Shown here: one piece after another, positions 1 to 12,359 of the stretch | Layout: each line of letters starts with the position of its first letter | Position numbering within the stretch: the stretch's first letter is position 1 | NCBI GenBank assembly: GCA_032622095.1 | Contig: CP136061.1 | Coordinates: forward strand, 38,879,797-38,943,796 | Length of the DNA: 64,000 nucleotides | Direction of reading: 5' to 3' | Source: Siphonodentalium dalli | Lineage: Eukaryota; Mollusca; Scaphopoda; Gadilida; Siphonodentaliidae | Notes under the pieces: generated by a model | What the model was told of the DNA's origin: nothing | What the model saw: the letters and a program-made list of their open reading frames with translations, nothing else | The model's database searches: none | Program-made: the position numbers and the translations under genes

Positions 1-391
1 AAATTTTATTCCATTGCTAAACTTGCGCTATACAGAATAGAATAGAATAACATTATTTGCCAATCATAGGCACCTTCACAGTATACCAAATAAAAAACAG
101 TTATGATTTCGATGATAGAGAGTTAAGTACTACTTGTACAATTGGAAACAATAATAAAATGGGACACAGACATCACAATTTCAGTGTAATACGGAACAAT
201 GTACGGTATAATAACATATATATTTATGAGGAAACAATTTATAACATAATATAGGTTTGCAGCATGTGTATGACAAGGTAATGTGTTTTATTCAAACTTT
301 GCTTGCTGGAGTGTCAGTCAGAATTAGGGACCTACCTCATTACGGAGGTGTCATCGGAGCTCATGAACCATATTAACTTATTGCTATCATC
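1..391. other. AT-rich DNA, nothing recognised
   Basis: I see no gene, hairpin or tandem repeat here. The short open frame near the start has no coding character. The right edge probably holds the 3' untranslated end of the adjacent minus-strand LINE remnant. Confidence 0.5.
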
Positions 392-1030
392 TCATACCTT
401 GATATTGGGATATATATTTATTATTTGATTCAAAAGAGGATTGCGCACATTCTCCAGCATTGGACATTTCATCATGAAGTGTTGCTCGTCTCCAACTTCT
501 AGTTTGCATAATTCGCACAATTTTGTATCTGCATCAATACCTAAATATCTACCCTTCTCGATTTCCAAGCTGTGTGCACTAGCCCTAAAACGAGCTAGCA
601 CCTGCCTCACTATTTCATTGCCCCTGGTAGGGCTCTGGGCCAAATTGTGTCTTAAACGTCCTGTAAGTTCTTAATTGTTTTTTCTGATTTTTTTTTACTT
701 CTATGCATTAGTTTGGTCAGAGCTTTTGAACTCTCCTTGTGCTTTACTACAGATTTGTCGTTATTGTTCATCTCCAGAAATTCAAGCAATGTGGTTACAA
801 ATCCTACCCACGATTTTACAATTTTCTTGCTATTTCTGATGATTGATTGTAGGCACATTTAAGAAGAAGATAATCAGTCTTCTTAATAGTCTGGTAGTAT
901 TTAATCATATTGTGGAGTACGGCCAGCATAAGTGGATATATGCCGGTACCTCCCATACCTGCCAGGTTTTTATGATTTTTGTCTCTGAGTCCAAGAAAAT
1001 ATTTGCACATCTTCACTTGTATTCGTTCTG
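392..1030 (-). pseudogene. non-LTR retrotransposon ORF2 C-terminal remnant
   Basis: Read on the minus strand in at least three frames, this matches the region after the reverse transcriptase in many animal LINEs. The upstream part (about 1016-820) reads FLGLRDKN followed by GTGIYPLM and an HNMIKYY-like stretch, the usual 'FLG..., G..PL, RiikYW' pattern. The downstream part (643-392) has LARFR, EIEKGRYLGI and a CELC-x9-H-x4-C cluster, the zinc-binding tail found at the end of such polyproteins. Frames shift between about 860 and 640, so it cannot be translated as one protein. No reverse transcriptase core lies upstream in plus coordinates, so it is a 5'-truncated, decayed copy. Family recognition is from pattern memory, and the exact clade is not determined. 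Confidence 0.7.
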
Positions 1031-2332
1031 GCTTGAAGAAATGTGTGATATCACATGAAATTTCAGCTTAAATTACGGTCATTTTGCTTTGGACAACTTC
1101 GGAAATTATGCGCATCAACTAGCGGTGAAATAATACCTGGTTGAGTAATTTTGCTATAATGCTACGATATTTGATTTTCTCAGGGTGTCATTTTCGCGGA
1201 TTTTACTAAATCTGAATGAATCGAGGAAAAGCCATTATCTGCATAAACATTCATGCAAGAACATACATATTATAAAATATGTTTACCAATGGCTGTTCTA
1301 TGTGTTGTAAACCAACCATAACCAAGATGGATATTCGGTTCGTTTTGCAAACACCAGCGCAGCCATGATTAAAATATATGTTCAAGCAGACACTCAGGCT
1401 CGCTTATTTTTCATCAAATATCTCTGATTAAACAAACACCGTGCCACATTTTGATTACTTTTTGATTACTTTTACTAAAATATCCATATGGATGGCTATT
1501 GGATACTCATAGTCTCATACTGTGGTACTATGGAGTGTGCAAAGATACATACAACATATTAGAAACTTAATACAATTTTGTCATGTCTTATGTTAGTGGT
1601 ACAGTGTGTATGTACATTATGGCAGTGGACACAGATAACAACACACAATTGTTGAATACAGCATGAATAGCAATAAACTTGTGATACAGACAAATGAAAT
1701 GTTCTAATATGAATAAATAAGGTGGCCAACTTCAATTAAGATTAAATTGAATTGGGACTGCTTCTGACAATGGCTGTAAAGTCACACTGATACAATAGGG
1801 CTAATTAACTGAACAAATAAGGTGTGAAGTACATCGGTAGACCTAATTAGCTGGATTGTCATTTACTGCACCCATGGAGTTAAGCCTAATTTAATCCTCA
1901 TCAGGATTAACAACGGATGATCATCAAATAAATCTTAATGTTATCTTCATTGTGTTGGGAATTGAATCTAACAGAACATGCACATATTTTATAATTGTTT
2001 CTGGTGATATTTTCCTAAATATTATGCGTTCGTTTGAATGCATGTAAGAAAATTAAAAATATATTAAAAATTATTTACATAAATAAATACAAATAAAACA
2101 TAATGTATTCCCAATAAGTTGGTGCATAATTTCATGATGAAACCTTTCCAATACATGTAAATGTAAAAACAAGTTTTTATGTTTTTTGCTTGCATCTTTC
2201 TATTGTTTCAGTCGTTTCTTGTTTCCATGTTATGCAGTGATGTCTTTATTCAATCATATTAGACATGTTAATTTGAATTATTTCATTATTTATTCCTATG
2301 CGAACAAAATGGTTGGAAAACCAACAATTGTA
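1031..2332. other. AT-rich DNA, nothing recognised
   Basis: About 1.3 kb with no credible exon and no clear repeat. Short palindromes occur (for example around 1893-1906) but nothing larger. Confidence 0.45.
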
Positions 2333-2485
2333 ATCAGATGTAATCAAAAAGTAATCGATTACATTTACTAAAGTAATTGTAATCATAATCGATTACATTT
2401 AAAAAAATGTAATCAGTAATCGTAATCATGTAAATCAAAAGTAATTGTAATCGTAATCGATTACATTGGTATGTAATCGCCCCAA
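2333..2485. repeat. palindromic GTAATCGATTAC cluster
   Basis: The self-complementary core GTAATCGATTAC or close variants recurs several times (near 2350, 2385, 2455), interspersed with TAATCATAATC and ending in a C-rich TCGCCCCAACCC edge. The block can fold on itself. Similar TAATCGATTAC blocks are common in invertebrate and fish genomes as parts of DNA-transposon or MITE remnants. No terminal repeat or target duplication could be fixed, so the family is unknown. Confidence 0.6.
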
Positions 2486-4069
2486 CCCACGGTGACCGTG
2501 GACACAACAACTTAACGGTAGTTTTTCTCAACACCAACATTTTGCCACGCTAACATCATGTCAGCATGGCCCACCAACGTCATATAGCAAACTAGCGGGA
2601 CCACATATAGCCGGTGGAAATATACTTACCAACAATGAGAAAATACGACCCGTACAACCAGAATGCCCAGTCGGAGGGTGCATTGTAATCGTGCAATATT
2701 CCTGTGTTATTCTCCATTTTATAACGCCTAATTCATCTCATTTCATGTTAATAACACATTTCAGTGCGACAGAATATACCAACCATGCATTGCGAATCGT
2801 ACTTTGATCTGTACTGATTGGGAGGGCTATCACAGAAACACCTGCCCGCGTGCGAGCTGATGTCGTGACTTGTTATCCGGGATGATAACATGGATTAATT
2901 GGGATCAACACGTGTAGCTACCCCAATCGGATCTGTTGGATCGACTAATTAATTACACATCACCACTGTCACTGTATCTAATGCCTTCTTGTTTTTGTCA
3001 CCACGTACTTCCCTTGTATAGAATATAATCTGAATGATTATTTCTTTCAGCAATGGGATTTTAGTATATGCGTCATTTGACCGGTACGGGTACGGGTACG
3101 CGTACTGGTAGCTACCCGTACCGGTACACGTTTTATAATCGCAAACTGTTTTACGGGTAGAATTCATCACATCGACTGGTAATGTATGGTGAGCCAACTG
3201 CAACAAAAAAGATATTATGATATAGATAGATTGTTATTCGCATTCGCTTTATTGGCCGATGTTATACCTACCATTATGGATTGTTGGAAATTGTTATTTA
3301 CATTAGATTGGCCTCCGGGTAATCAGTTGCTTTCATCAATAACGGGGCGGCTGTTGGAAGGGGTTTATGCTTTTCTTTCACTCATCTTGTTAACATTTTC
3401 AACAATTTGATTATACCAATAGACCAATCGAGTGTTAACTATAAATCGGTTGGAATTTTCAGACTTAGAAAAAAGATTATGATAGCTCAATTATACAATT
3501 ACGTTATAGTGAAATTGTCCAACCAATATTCGGTGTGAAATGTAACGTTTCAGACCCAGGGTCTAATAATGTCCTGCGTGTACTTTCAGTCAGAAAAAGT
3601 CAGAATTTGTCCCTTATTTTCGTTGGGGAATATTTAGTCATATTAAGTGAACATTGGTTTGGAATCTTTCAACAGATCGAATGGACGGGGCAAGGGAGTA
3701 GGTTGAAAAGTTAAACTTGGTAACGATCAAAGGTGTTAAAATATAGTATGTGTGTTATACGGATTGAATAAAGAGCGTTTGCTTCACTTCTGTACGAAAC
3801 ACAGAAAACAGCTGAAACTCGTTCTGATTATGCTTAGATTTTGTAGAGTATGTATAGATCTTTCGCGTCTTTAGCGACCTATATTATCCCCACTACAATA
3901 TACACCAGCATGGTGGTTCAAATGCGCCATGTCCTTTCAGATAAATATATATTAAAATGAGAAATCAGTCCCCATCTTCATACGAAAAAGTAACTAACCG
4001 GTTGTATTCAAATGTGCATTACACGGATAAATCAACGACATATTGATGCTATTGTACAAAGGATTGAGA
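2486..4069. other. intergenic, one short perfect palindrome
   Basis: No gene seen. At 3081-3124 two perfect 12-bp arms (CCGGTACGGGTA and its complement) flank a 20-bp spacer. An AATAAAGAGCGTTT word at about 3768 recurs elsewhere in the window. Confidence 0.5.
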
Positions 4070-4735
4070 CAGGGACGTGACGACATATATGTATCACACC
4101 CCCCCCCCCAACTTTGGTCAAATGTTCAAAATTTACACCTGATACATTTGTTGGAAATTTCACACCAGCAATAGGTTGAAATTGTTCCCCTAGTCTGATT
4201 TTCCAACAATTATTAGTGGATAATTTGTAGTTTTAAGACCAACATTTGCATATTTTCCTATTTTTGGTGAAAAATTTGGACTGAAATGGCTATCAGAAAC
4301 TGTTGGAAATTTCCCAACCTTTGTGGGTGTCAGGTCTCAAAATTACCAACAATTGGAAAGCTTGATGCCAGTCTGGATGCTAGCAAATTTCATGTTCAGA
4401 TTAAAAAAAATCTCACACCGGGCCGAACCATGGTCGATCCGGTGTGTCCCGGTCCCACCCCAGTCAGAAACTGATAATTAGTTTAAGAAGAACAAAAAAA
4501 GCGGGGTGAATTTGCATGGTGTTAGACACTATATATTAGGATATTATGATTCATTTAGAATATGCTACCATCCAGGCGGTTGTGAGGGACCAGTTGGGAA
4601 AAATCAAAGCCCAACCGGGGGTGCAAATGGAATTACTCGCAAACTTGTGGATTTGATATGGTTTAAGGGGTGTAGTTAGAAATTCGAAGGTGGACACCCC
4701 TCCTAACGCGGGGACACTCTATAGCCACGTCCCTG
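4070..4735. mobile_element. non-autonomous element with CAGGGACGTG ends
   Basis: The segment begins CAGGGACGTGAC and ends with the complement of CAGGGACGTGGC, an inverted pair of about 10 bp resembling hAT-type ends (CAGGG...). Its interior carries TGTTGGAAATTTC and TTGAAATTGTTCCC words that recur in diverged relatives at about 15.8, 27.4-27.8 and 29.2-29.8 kb. It includes a C11 run at 4099-4109. No transposase frame exists. The 8 bases flanking each side do not match, so the expected hAT target duplication is not visible and the assignment stays tentative. Confidence 0.5.
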
Positions 4736-5102
4736 CAATGGGTCGAGACTGCATATATAGCACGAACTACTCACTCTATTAACCATAACATGTCATTAAT
4801 GCAGGGAACGAAGTTGTTAGTGAAAAGATCGGCCTTCCGTATTCATCTAGAAGCCGCCTCGAGAATTTGAACATAAAACCTGGCTTAATATGACAACTTT
4901 ATCAACGAGATTTGCCCATGAAATCTTGCAATAAATAGGTTAACGCATAGCTGACTGGAATTTCATGGAATTCATGAACCTTTTGAGTGAGAAAATCGTA
5001 GTGAAAGGTCACCGGTCAATGGGACAGAGCTACCCGTTCCAAATCGCTATCGCTGTGTGCTGCATTGAAAGTACCCAAGTGACCGTGACGATGTTCGCCG
5101 AC
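4736..5102. other. intergenic, nothing recognised
   Basis: No gene or repeat that I can support. Confidence 0.45.
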
Positions 5103-5104
5103 TA

Positions 5105-6331
5105 AAGGTCAATCCGCACCGGACGCGAGCGAGCGGTTATAACGGCCGTTTTGTGTCGTCCGTAGCGGTTCTAAGCGCGCGATTTTTATATTCACACCGA
5201 ACGCGACTGGATCGCTTCGTCGCGAGCGATGGTTTGTGTAGATAATCGATTGAGTACATCATTTACAGACAGGTCACAAATACAATGTATACGGACATTT
5301 TAATCAGAATTTGCTAAACATGTTTTTCAAACTCATTTAATTGTCAAATAAAGTATGTCAAGTGGAATTCTCACAGCAATTGCGTTTAATTGAATTTAAT
5401 ACTATAATTCCAGCTTGTGATTTTTTTTATCCGGGTGGGGGATGCAAATTGTGGACAAAGTTACCTCACAAGCTTTAGAATGGACTGGGACCAAAAATTA
5501 ACCAGACGATCCTGTTATTACGTCGATCTCTTGCCATGAATTTTCTCTTCTCCTCCACCACCTTTGTTATCGCGACGATTAAAGGCACGTGAGGCCTTAG
5601 TTGTCGAAAATATTCATATTTGTTCCAATCACCGTAAACAGAAAAACATTAAAACGCATACAGTTCCGTTCATATATACCATGACCATCGCGTAAACAGC
5701 ATGTTATCATAGAGATGTACTATATTTTACCTAAGCAAGAGCCTGATTGTGTTACAGAAGACAACACAATGCTGCTGGCTAATCACACACAAATGGCATA
5801 AACGCTCTTTATTCGTTCCATATCAGTAATTCACCCACAAAGAACGCTCTTTATGTTTACTATCATAATATAAACAAACACCAGAAAAGTAACTTTTTAT
5901 GCTTTTGTTTACATAACAATGGTCAAAAATATGACAATAACATACTGTTGATGCGATATTTCTTATTTGTATACGGACAAAGTCTGTCTACATTTTGTTG
6001 TTCCTTCTGTTTGTGGCCTTTTTTGACGGGTGGAATATTTTCACAGGATACCCACCGCCAAGGCCAACCGTACCTTTAATGAAGCTGTCGCCTTTAGATA
6101 TGATGAATACGGACGTATAAATATCCTATTTGACAGCGACCCAATTATCCCGCTGGTTCGCCGCAAAGCGAGAAATCGACGAAGCATAAAATCACTGCTG
6201 TGATCGCCTCGTGGTCAACGCTTCAGTCGCTTGCGGTGTGAATATAATAATCGCGCGCTTCGAACTCATATATACGGACGACAGAAAACGGCGTTGTAAT
6301 CGCTCCCTCGCGTCCGGTGTGGATTGACCTT
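5105..6331. mobile_element. long-TIR DNA element, interrupted by a nested insertion
   Basis: The ends are long imperfect inverted repeats of about 100 bp. The left begins AAGGTCAATCCGCACCGGAC at 5105, and the right end complements to AAGGTCAATCCACACCGGAC. Similarity continues through GACGACA/CGTCC and an AATCGCGCGC-type segment up to the word TTCACACCG. A TA dinucleotide abuts both ends (5103-5104 and 6332-6333), compatible with a TA target duplication. The interior is filled mainly by the 493-bp TTAA element at 5583-6075. Removing that leaves about 730 bp with no transposase frame, so this is non-autonomous. The superfamily is not resolved. Confidence 0.7.
5583..6075 (-). mobile_element. TTAA-flanked 494-bp element, copy 1
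   Basis: One of three near-identical copies in the window (others at 21531-22024 and 26411-26904). It is flanked on both sides by TTAA (5579-5582 and 6076-6079). The ends are imperfect inverted repeats, AGGCACGTGaGGCC versus AGGTACGGTTGGCC after complementing. It contains two ACGCTCTTTAT words about 50 bp apart and no open frame that is conserved between the copies. Orientation is opposite to the LINE-embedded copy. A TTAA target is typical of piggyBac, but the ends lack the usual CCC start, so the driving transposase is unknown. Confidence 0.8.
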
Positions 6332-6333
6332 TA

Positions 6334-6950
6334 CCTGTACCCGTCGGATGGGTATCGCAAACTCGCTATATATTCTCAACAGTACCAACGAGACCGAATG
6401 ATAAGACTCAATCTGATGTCTTTAAAATATCGAATATTTAGAGGAGATCTGATCAAGGTATATAAACTGTTGAATGGTCATTACAATATCAATGCCTGTG
6501 ACCTATTAGAAAGACATTCATCAGGAAGAACAAGAGGACATAATAAAAAGCTACAGATGCCCATTGTTAACAAGGCCATAGGAAAATATTTCTTCACGCA
6601 GAGGGTGGTAAATAGCTGGAACTCTCTGCCATACTCGGCTCAGCTCGCCATAGGACCTACATCCCATCCTTGATATATGTCTACTCACTTTATACCTCAC
6701 CCTCATTCTCGACCCTCCTCGTTTTAGGTACTACATTCCAATTATAAGCTAATATTTAGTCCTACATAATTCCATATACAATTAATAATTTGCGCTTCAA
6801 TATTGTTAAGGGAGAGGAGCAATATTCTAAGTTGAATAACTTGTGCTCCCATCCATTTTGATTAACTCATATCTTATTTCAGATTCTAATTTGTTAAATG
6901 TATTATGTAATGAGGGTCAAATAAAATATGTTCAAACAAACAAACAAAAC
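6334..6950 (+). pseudogene. CR1-like LINE 3' end fragment
   Basis: From about 6385 the plus strand reads RDRMIRLNLMSLKYR, FRGDLIKVYKLLNG, then SGRTRGHNKKL and KYFFTQRVVNSWNSLP. This is the well-known C-terminal block of CR1-type LINE ORF2 proteins ('RGDLI.vYKilnG ... fFs.RvvnaWNsLP'). The frame stops at 6673. It is followed by about 250 bp of 3' untranslated sequence with AATAAA near 6920 and a short (AAAC)n tail at 6933-6950, the kind of simple-repeat terminus CR1 elements have. Everything upstream (reverse transcriptase, endonuclease) is missing, so it is a 5'-truncated insertion lying directly against the long-TIR element. Confidence 0.8.
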
Positions 6951-7129
6951 ACTCAATCAATTCAAAATATACATAGACTCATTCTTCTATTATATGAAAT
7001 ACCAGTTCGACGACAAGTAATATGTTCAAGTGACTCACAAGTAAATATCGAATGACGATGCATATATTTGTAAACAATCATTGCAAATAATATTATTGGG
7101 AAGAAAAGTCGCAAGACTTGTTCCGTATT

Positions 7130-7137
7130 ATGATGAC

Positions 7138-7170
<33 letters not shown>

Positions 7171-7175
7171 ATGAT
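7130..7175. repeat. (GAT)n microsatellite
   Basis: About 14 GAT triplets with one GAC interruption. It opens poly-Asp and poly-His frames on the two strands that are artefacts of the repeat. Confidence 0.95.
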
Positions 7176-7849
7176 TGATAGAACTTGTGTCGTTCTTTGT
7201 TTAAAATCAACATATTTCGACAATTTTAGGAGACGTCCGCGAATTCGGGGATCTCCGCAAATATACGTCCGAAAATAGCGACCTACTGCGATTTGTCACA
7301 ACCGGAAAAACCCATTATCTTTTTATAAAATGCCCAGCGAACCACAGCTTTCTAAAATCTGTACCACAGTATACACCCGAGGGGCGTTAACAAGAAAACC
7401 ATAGTCAGAAATGGTAACGCGCTCAAGGTCATATATTTTTATATACCCATGATTGTAATTATAGAATCTTTTTCATTTCATCAGTAATTGGCATAGCTCA
7501 TCACAAACCAACAATCAACATTATTGACATAATGTAAACGCCAATAAACGAAATTGAAATTATCAACTACACCTTTTACTGGGCTCGGCCTCGGGGTCGC
7601 ACTACAGCTCGTGCCTCGGGATCGCACTACAACTTTTAATTTGACACAATAATTAACACTCTATAAATAGAACCACCAGCGCTATGGCAGCGCCCAGGCG
7701 AAACAGGAATTTACACCAAGACAAGCGGCCCGTCGGGAAAATTACATCGCGACTTGTTTTAACATCATATAATTGCAAAACAAAATAAATATTTATGAAC
7801 TAGTATATGCACCTTCTATCTGGTGAACATTTACGAGAGGGAATGCTAG
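7176..7849. other. intergenic with a short CTCGG duplication
   Basis: No gene. At 7580-7632 a 26-bp unit (GCCTCGGGGTCGCACTACA and a variant) is repeated twice. Confidence 0.5.
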
Positions 7850-7933
7850 ACGTTTCGGCACCTGGGGCTGTCGTTCGGCACCTGGACGTTTCGGCACCTG
7901 ACTTTTCGGCACTTTGGACTGTTCGGCACCTGC
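7850..7933. repeat. TTCGGCACCT short tandem motif
   Basis: Five occurrences of TTCGGCACCT or TTCGGCACTT at irregular 14-22 bp spacing, separated by ACG/GAC linkers. It resembles in style, though not in sequence, the ATTCCGAAGGTCC arrays at 18.7 and 25.3 kb. Confidence 0.85.
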
Positions 7934-9268
7934 TAATTTTCAGACCAACAAAATTATGAGTGAAGACTAAATTATTATTTTTATTCTTTATTTCAATAAA
8001 ATGTGATAAAACATGTAACATGGTAACAAAAATAAACACTTGGTGGAACGAATGATAACGATTGTGAACATATAATACATATGTAGCAATGTCTATAGGT
8101 GTGGATATACAAGCCGGCAGAACCTGAGATTCATATTGGGAAATGCCGCTGCTGTACTTTCGATGCTGCCATCTCAATCGGCAAACCTCGGTGATTTCCG
8201 TACGCAAATTTTCCTAAGAACGATAATCCGAGAAGTTGCGATTGGCTGCCATATATGGTGTGACGGAACATCAAACGCTTTATTATGTACGGCCGAATCA
8301 TAACAAACGGCGAATATAAATGCAACATCAAAGACAACATACACGTTTCCACCAAATCCTGGTTGCGTGTTCCCGTACTACCGATCAAATCAAAAATGGC
8401 GGACACTGAATAAATGAAAAAGGCGGACAATGATTGATTGAACGAATGCAAAAAGTTAATGTGTAGTTGATACATGTAGATTGTTATCTTTGGGTTCGAT
8501 GGTTGTTTTACGATAACACTTATCTGTCTAATTTATTAAACTATTTGTTTGTGTGTTTGTTTGTTTGTTTTTAATATGCCTTGGCCTATATAAAATAATG
8601 TTTATTGATGCTGTTAAACTATACAATATACTGCATTGGGTTTGATCAACAGATAACCCTATATAATTTATGAGACCATAAATTCGATGATTACATTACA
8701 GGGAATTCATGTTGTTTGTATTGATTACTGACAGTGGCTTTCGTTGCGGCTGCAGCCGCCGTCACCGTCGTTCGAGATTCCTCGGATATGGACATGCGCA
8801 CACTTATTTCCGATATCGGCTGACACCTAAGCTGCAGTCGATCACGAAGTCCCTTTATGTGTTTAAGTAAGATTTTTAAATAAAGTGGGCAATTCAATTC
8901 AATTCAATTCTTTATTCTCATGACCTATAATACATATAGGTATCGAGATAACATGTGTACACTATTTACATATAACATGGTACATATATAAGCATATTAT
9001 ACACATTATGCAAGTTCTAAAGGAAATTGAGTTATGCTATATATGTGCCATGATATCTGATTACTAAATCTCGTGTGGGTGTTTAGTTTAAACATGCACC
9101 AACGTGGTTGTAAACTCGAATGCCTAATTTGCCTATAAATTAAGTAATGTGATTTATTGTATATATATTGTTTGATCTTGTTTGTTTTAATTGGTCAATA
9201 TATTTTCTTATTTATTTGTAAGCCACATTTAATTTGTAAGCCACATACAATTGTCTTAAAGGGCTACT
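7934..9268. other. intergenic; simple repeats, probable antisense retroelement tail
   Basis: No exon I can defend; a minus-strand frame at 8131-8475 has no recognisable domain. There is a (GTTT)n run at 8541-8572. At 8890-8911 an (AATTC)n run is followed by TTTATTCTCATGACC, which looks like the simple-repeat 3' terminus of an antisense non-LTR element extending rightward, but its length is not definable. Confidence 0.45.
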
Positions 9269-9595
9269 GTACACGAAATTCTGCCATTTATGGGACCATC
9301 TCCTTTCATACTCGACAGAATATATGAAACAAATGAATGAATTTGGGCCATGGATTAGTGCAAAATACACTCATTTACTTTCTGAACGATGCAAACAACA
9401 TGGTAATTATAATGAAAATGAATTTATGAGTGGAGTCATAAATTGATTTTCATTATAATTACTATGTTGTTTGCATCGTTCATAGAGCGCAGAAAGGTAT
9501 TTTGCACTAATCCATGGCTCAAATTCATTAATTTTTGCATATATTCTGTTGAGTATAAAATGAGGTGCTCACATAAATGACTTTTTTAGTGTACA
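9269..9595. mobile_element. 327-bp foldback MITE
   Basis: The whole segment is a long imperfect palindrome. TGTACAC at 9269 pairs with GTGTACA at 9589, and the arms carry complementary blocks: GACAGAATATATG, GCCATGGATTAGTGCAAAATAC, and a central ACATGGTAATTATAATGAAAAT. The centre is near 9430. There is no coding capacity. Target duplication is not resolved. Confidence 0.8.
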
Positions 9596-10844
9596 TTTTA
9601 AAATCCGTCACTAAAACGTCGCACGTCATGCACATCGTGGACACATTTCTGCAAGTCATCGAATCTATCGTCCCAGGATTTGTGTTAGTGTGAAACAATA
9701 AAGAGCGTTACGTGTTAGTATGTCAATGTAAATAAAGAGCGTTTGTCACACTTCTGTACGGAAAAGGGAAAATATCTGAGCATGACTTTGGCAACGTTTA
9801 TCATTGTATGTAAACAGTTTATTTCGTGCAAAGCCTATTTTCGACCGACATACACGTACATGCATATATATGTAGTATCCCTCCTTAAAAATACGTATAC
9901 CCATAATTTTGAGGTTCTAATGAGCCATGTCTATTTAACTTCGATTGGATATATTACAAATACTAGCTCATATAACCATTCCTCGTATACTCTGAAAAAC
10001 TAAACAATCATTGAACAAATATACCATAAATCTGATTTTTTTCGAATGTCCACATAATTAACACAGTTAATCAAACGCTCTTTATTTTACCATATCAAGA
10101 TATTATGTATTAGTGAACCCTCTTTATGTCCACATGTTGTACATTTAAGTGGAAGTCATTTTTTGGAGTATAAATATTAGGAATGCGAACAGAGCGCAAT
10201 TTCATGGCTTAAATAGAGCTGCCGCTTTTATAAGAGGTGTGGAGTATATTTATGAATTTTGTTTTTCTTTCTAAGACGATAATATGTATATATGTCTTTC
10301 CACGGGCAAGGTGCATATAGACAGTCCGCAGTCGGATGTTAGCAAATCTCGTCTCTATCGGCGTGTTACTACATGTATATAACATTCCCGGTTTAATGTG
10401 AAAGAACTATCAGATATAACTTTAAAGACATATTATGTACTTGTTCGGGTGCGTGGAACTGAAAAGTTAGTGTTCAGACGCTATGTCAACTGGAGGAATG
10501 TAACATTCTACTAACATCGCAGAAAATCTGAAGCAAATCGGCCGTACCACCCCATATAAAACATTGTTTGAACAACGCTCAATTGTAAATATTTACATCG
10601 CGATTCGAGACGTAACAATCGTCGATAAACTAACACAAATTATTTCGCCACCGAGAGTCACTGCATGTAATTAATATATAAGAATCACGGTGTGTGTTAT
10701 CAATTTGGATTTATATTCGTAAAAAGTTTTCATTGGGATAAATACAACAATACGTCATGCTTTGTCAACATTATGAGAAATGTTGTCTGAAAACTTCAAC
10801 CTTCATTTTCTCGGAATGTTGAAAATGCGAGTTACGACCTTATA
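9596..10844. other. intergenic; inverted AATAAAGAGCGTTT words
   Basis: AATAAAGAGCG occurs at about 9697 and 9731 and its complement at 10075-10088, the same word found inside the TTAA elements. This may be a decayed relative of that family, but termini are not visible. The rest is unremarkable. Confidence 0.4.
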
Positions 10845-11175
10845 GTTATGATGCGACGTTATACTCGCGCAAATAGGCTCATAATCATCCTATTATGTGA
10901 AATAGGTACACAATGCGATTATTTGATTCAGAAATAAGCATATAATGGGATCATGTTCGTCATCTAGTTTTATGGCGCGGGCCACAGTGAATACACATGT
11001 TAAAGACCGTACATATTAACAGTCGCGAGTTGACTTGTGTCATTGTCTGCACGTAATATGCATAGAATCGCCTCAATAAGAGTCGATAATGTGAATAAAA
11101 CGCTCTCATTTTCAGCACATTATCGACTCAAAATGCAACGACCATAAGCTGATTATCCACAACTTAAATTATAAG
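10845..11175. repeat. dispersed repeat, GAGTCGATAATGTG family
   Basis: Words such as ATTATTTGATTCAGAAATAAG, GCGCGGGCCACAGTGAA and TTTTCAGCACATTATCGACTC recur in reverse order and opposite orientation at 44920-45165, and a short piece recurs near 13285-13310. No gene content. Confidence 0.65.
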
Positions 11176-12258
11176 CAGATAATGTAACTATACGTATAGT
11201 TTATGGAACGATTGAATGTATTTGTCAGCAGATGACGGCAGGTTACTACCGTGATAACTTATGAATCTGAAATGAATTGAATTTGTTTTTGTTTTGTTTT
11301 TTAAAATAATTTTTATTGGGATCATAAACATGGATTAATACATCACAAAACTCTAGTGTCATCAATTTCATGAAAACAATTTGCAGTACATTAAAAGAAA
11401 ATAGTGTCATAATACAATTCTTCCTCACATGGTTCTGCGATGAATATCTTCTCGAAATAAAATTTTGGAGGTGACCCATTTGTTTTTATATTAAGCTATC
11501 ATTTGACAGAACACAATGTGTTAAAGACTTGTTATCACATGGGATGATGGTTATCTACTGATGTCTGCTTTTGACTTTTAATTGTTTGACGACAGTTGGC
11601 AAACAAAAACAATAGGCAATAAGAACCATGTAAGACATACACAATTCAACAAATGTCCATCTCTGACAACAACTCAGTGCGACCTGCCAGGAGTCTCCCT
11701 CTCTAATTTCCAAAGGCTCGTCCACGAGTAAAATCTGACAAGTTGCAAGGTCGTTGGAAGAGATGAACTCCTGCGACATTCATGTATATGAGCCTACATA
11801 CAGTATTTTTTATTTTTAATATTTATGAGTATGAATTACCGTGGAACTGTGCTGAATTTTGCCAGAAAATATATGTGAAAGAGAAGACCAAGAAGATTTT
11901 TGTAACCATGATATTAATGTTCAAAAATATGTTCTATCATATTTCATCTATCATGAACAAGAACGTCCGTTTTCCATGCAAATTGTGCGATGCTTGCTCT
12001 ACTGTCTTGTAATACATACGCCATTCTTGAAAACCAATAAAAGTTGGATCTGTCTTTTTTATCAGCTGGATAAAACATATCTTTTGAATTGTAGGAGGCA
12101 AATATTCCTCAAGTTGTCTTGAGTATTGTATGTGTCATATATTTCAAAAATCAAAATTTCTGGTGAAATTTTCAGTATCAGGTCACAATTTTCTTTAATT
12201 TTTTATTGAAATTCAAGTAGAATAGATTTGGTAACTGTACAATCATGAAACAAATGTA
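11176..12258. other. intergenic; probable antisense poly(A) end
   Basis: At 11285-11325 a T-rich tract followed by AATTTTTATTGGGATCATAA resembles an antisense poly(A)/polyadenylation end similar to the one at 29288. Open frames at 11555-12122 have no recognisable domain. Confidence 0.4.
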
Positions 12259-12346
12259 GTATGGTTTACTTATCCGACTGGTATGGTTTACCTATCCGAC
12301 TGGTATGGTTTACCTATCCGACTGGTATGGTTTACCTATCCGACTG
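12259..12346. repeat. 22-bp x4 tandem repeat
   Basis: Four consecutive units built on GTATGGTTTACCTATCCGAC. The first differs at one base and the others are identical, so the array is young. Confidence 0.95.
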
Positions 12347-12359
12347 ACATAATGTACAA

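Noticed and set aside
8131-8475. 114-aa minus-strand frame
   Set aside because: No domain could be recognised and no start context or exon boundary supports it.
11555-12122. Possible exons on both strands
   Set aside because: There are no recognisable motifs, splice sites are weak, and the composition is like the flanks.
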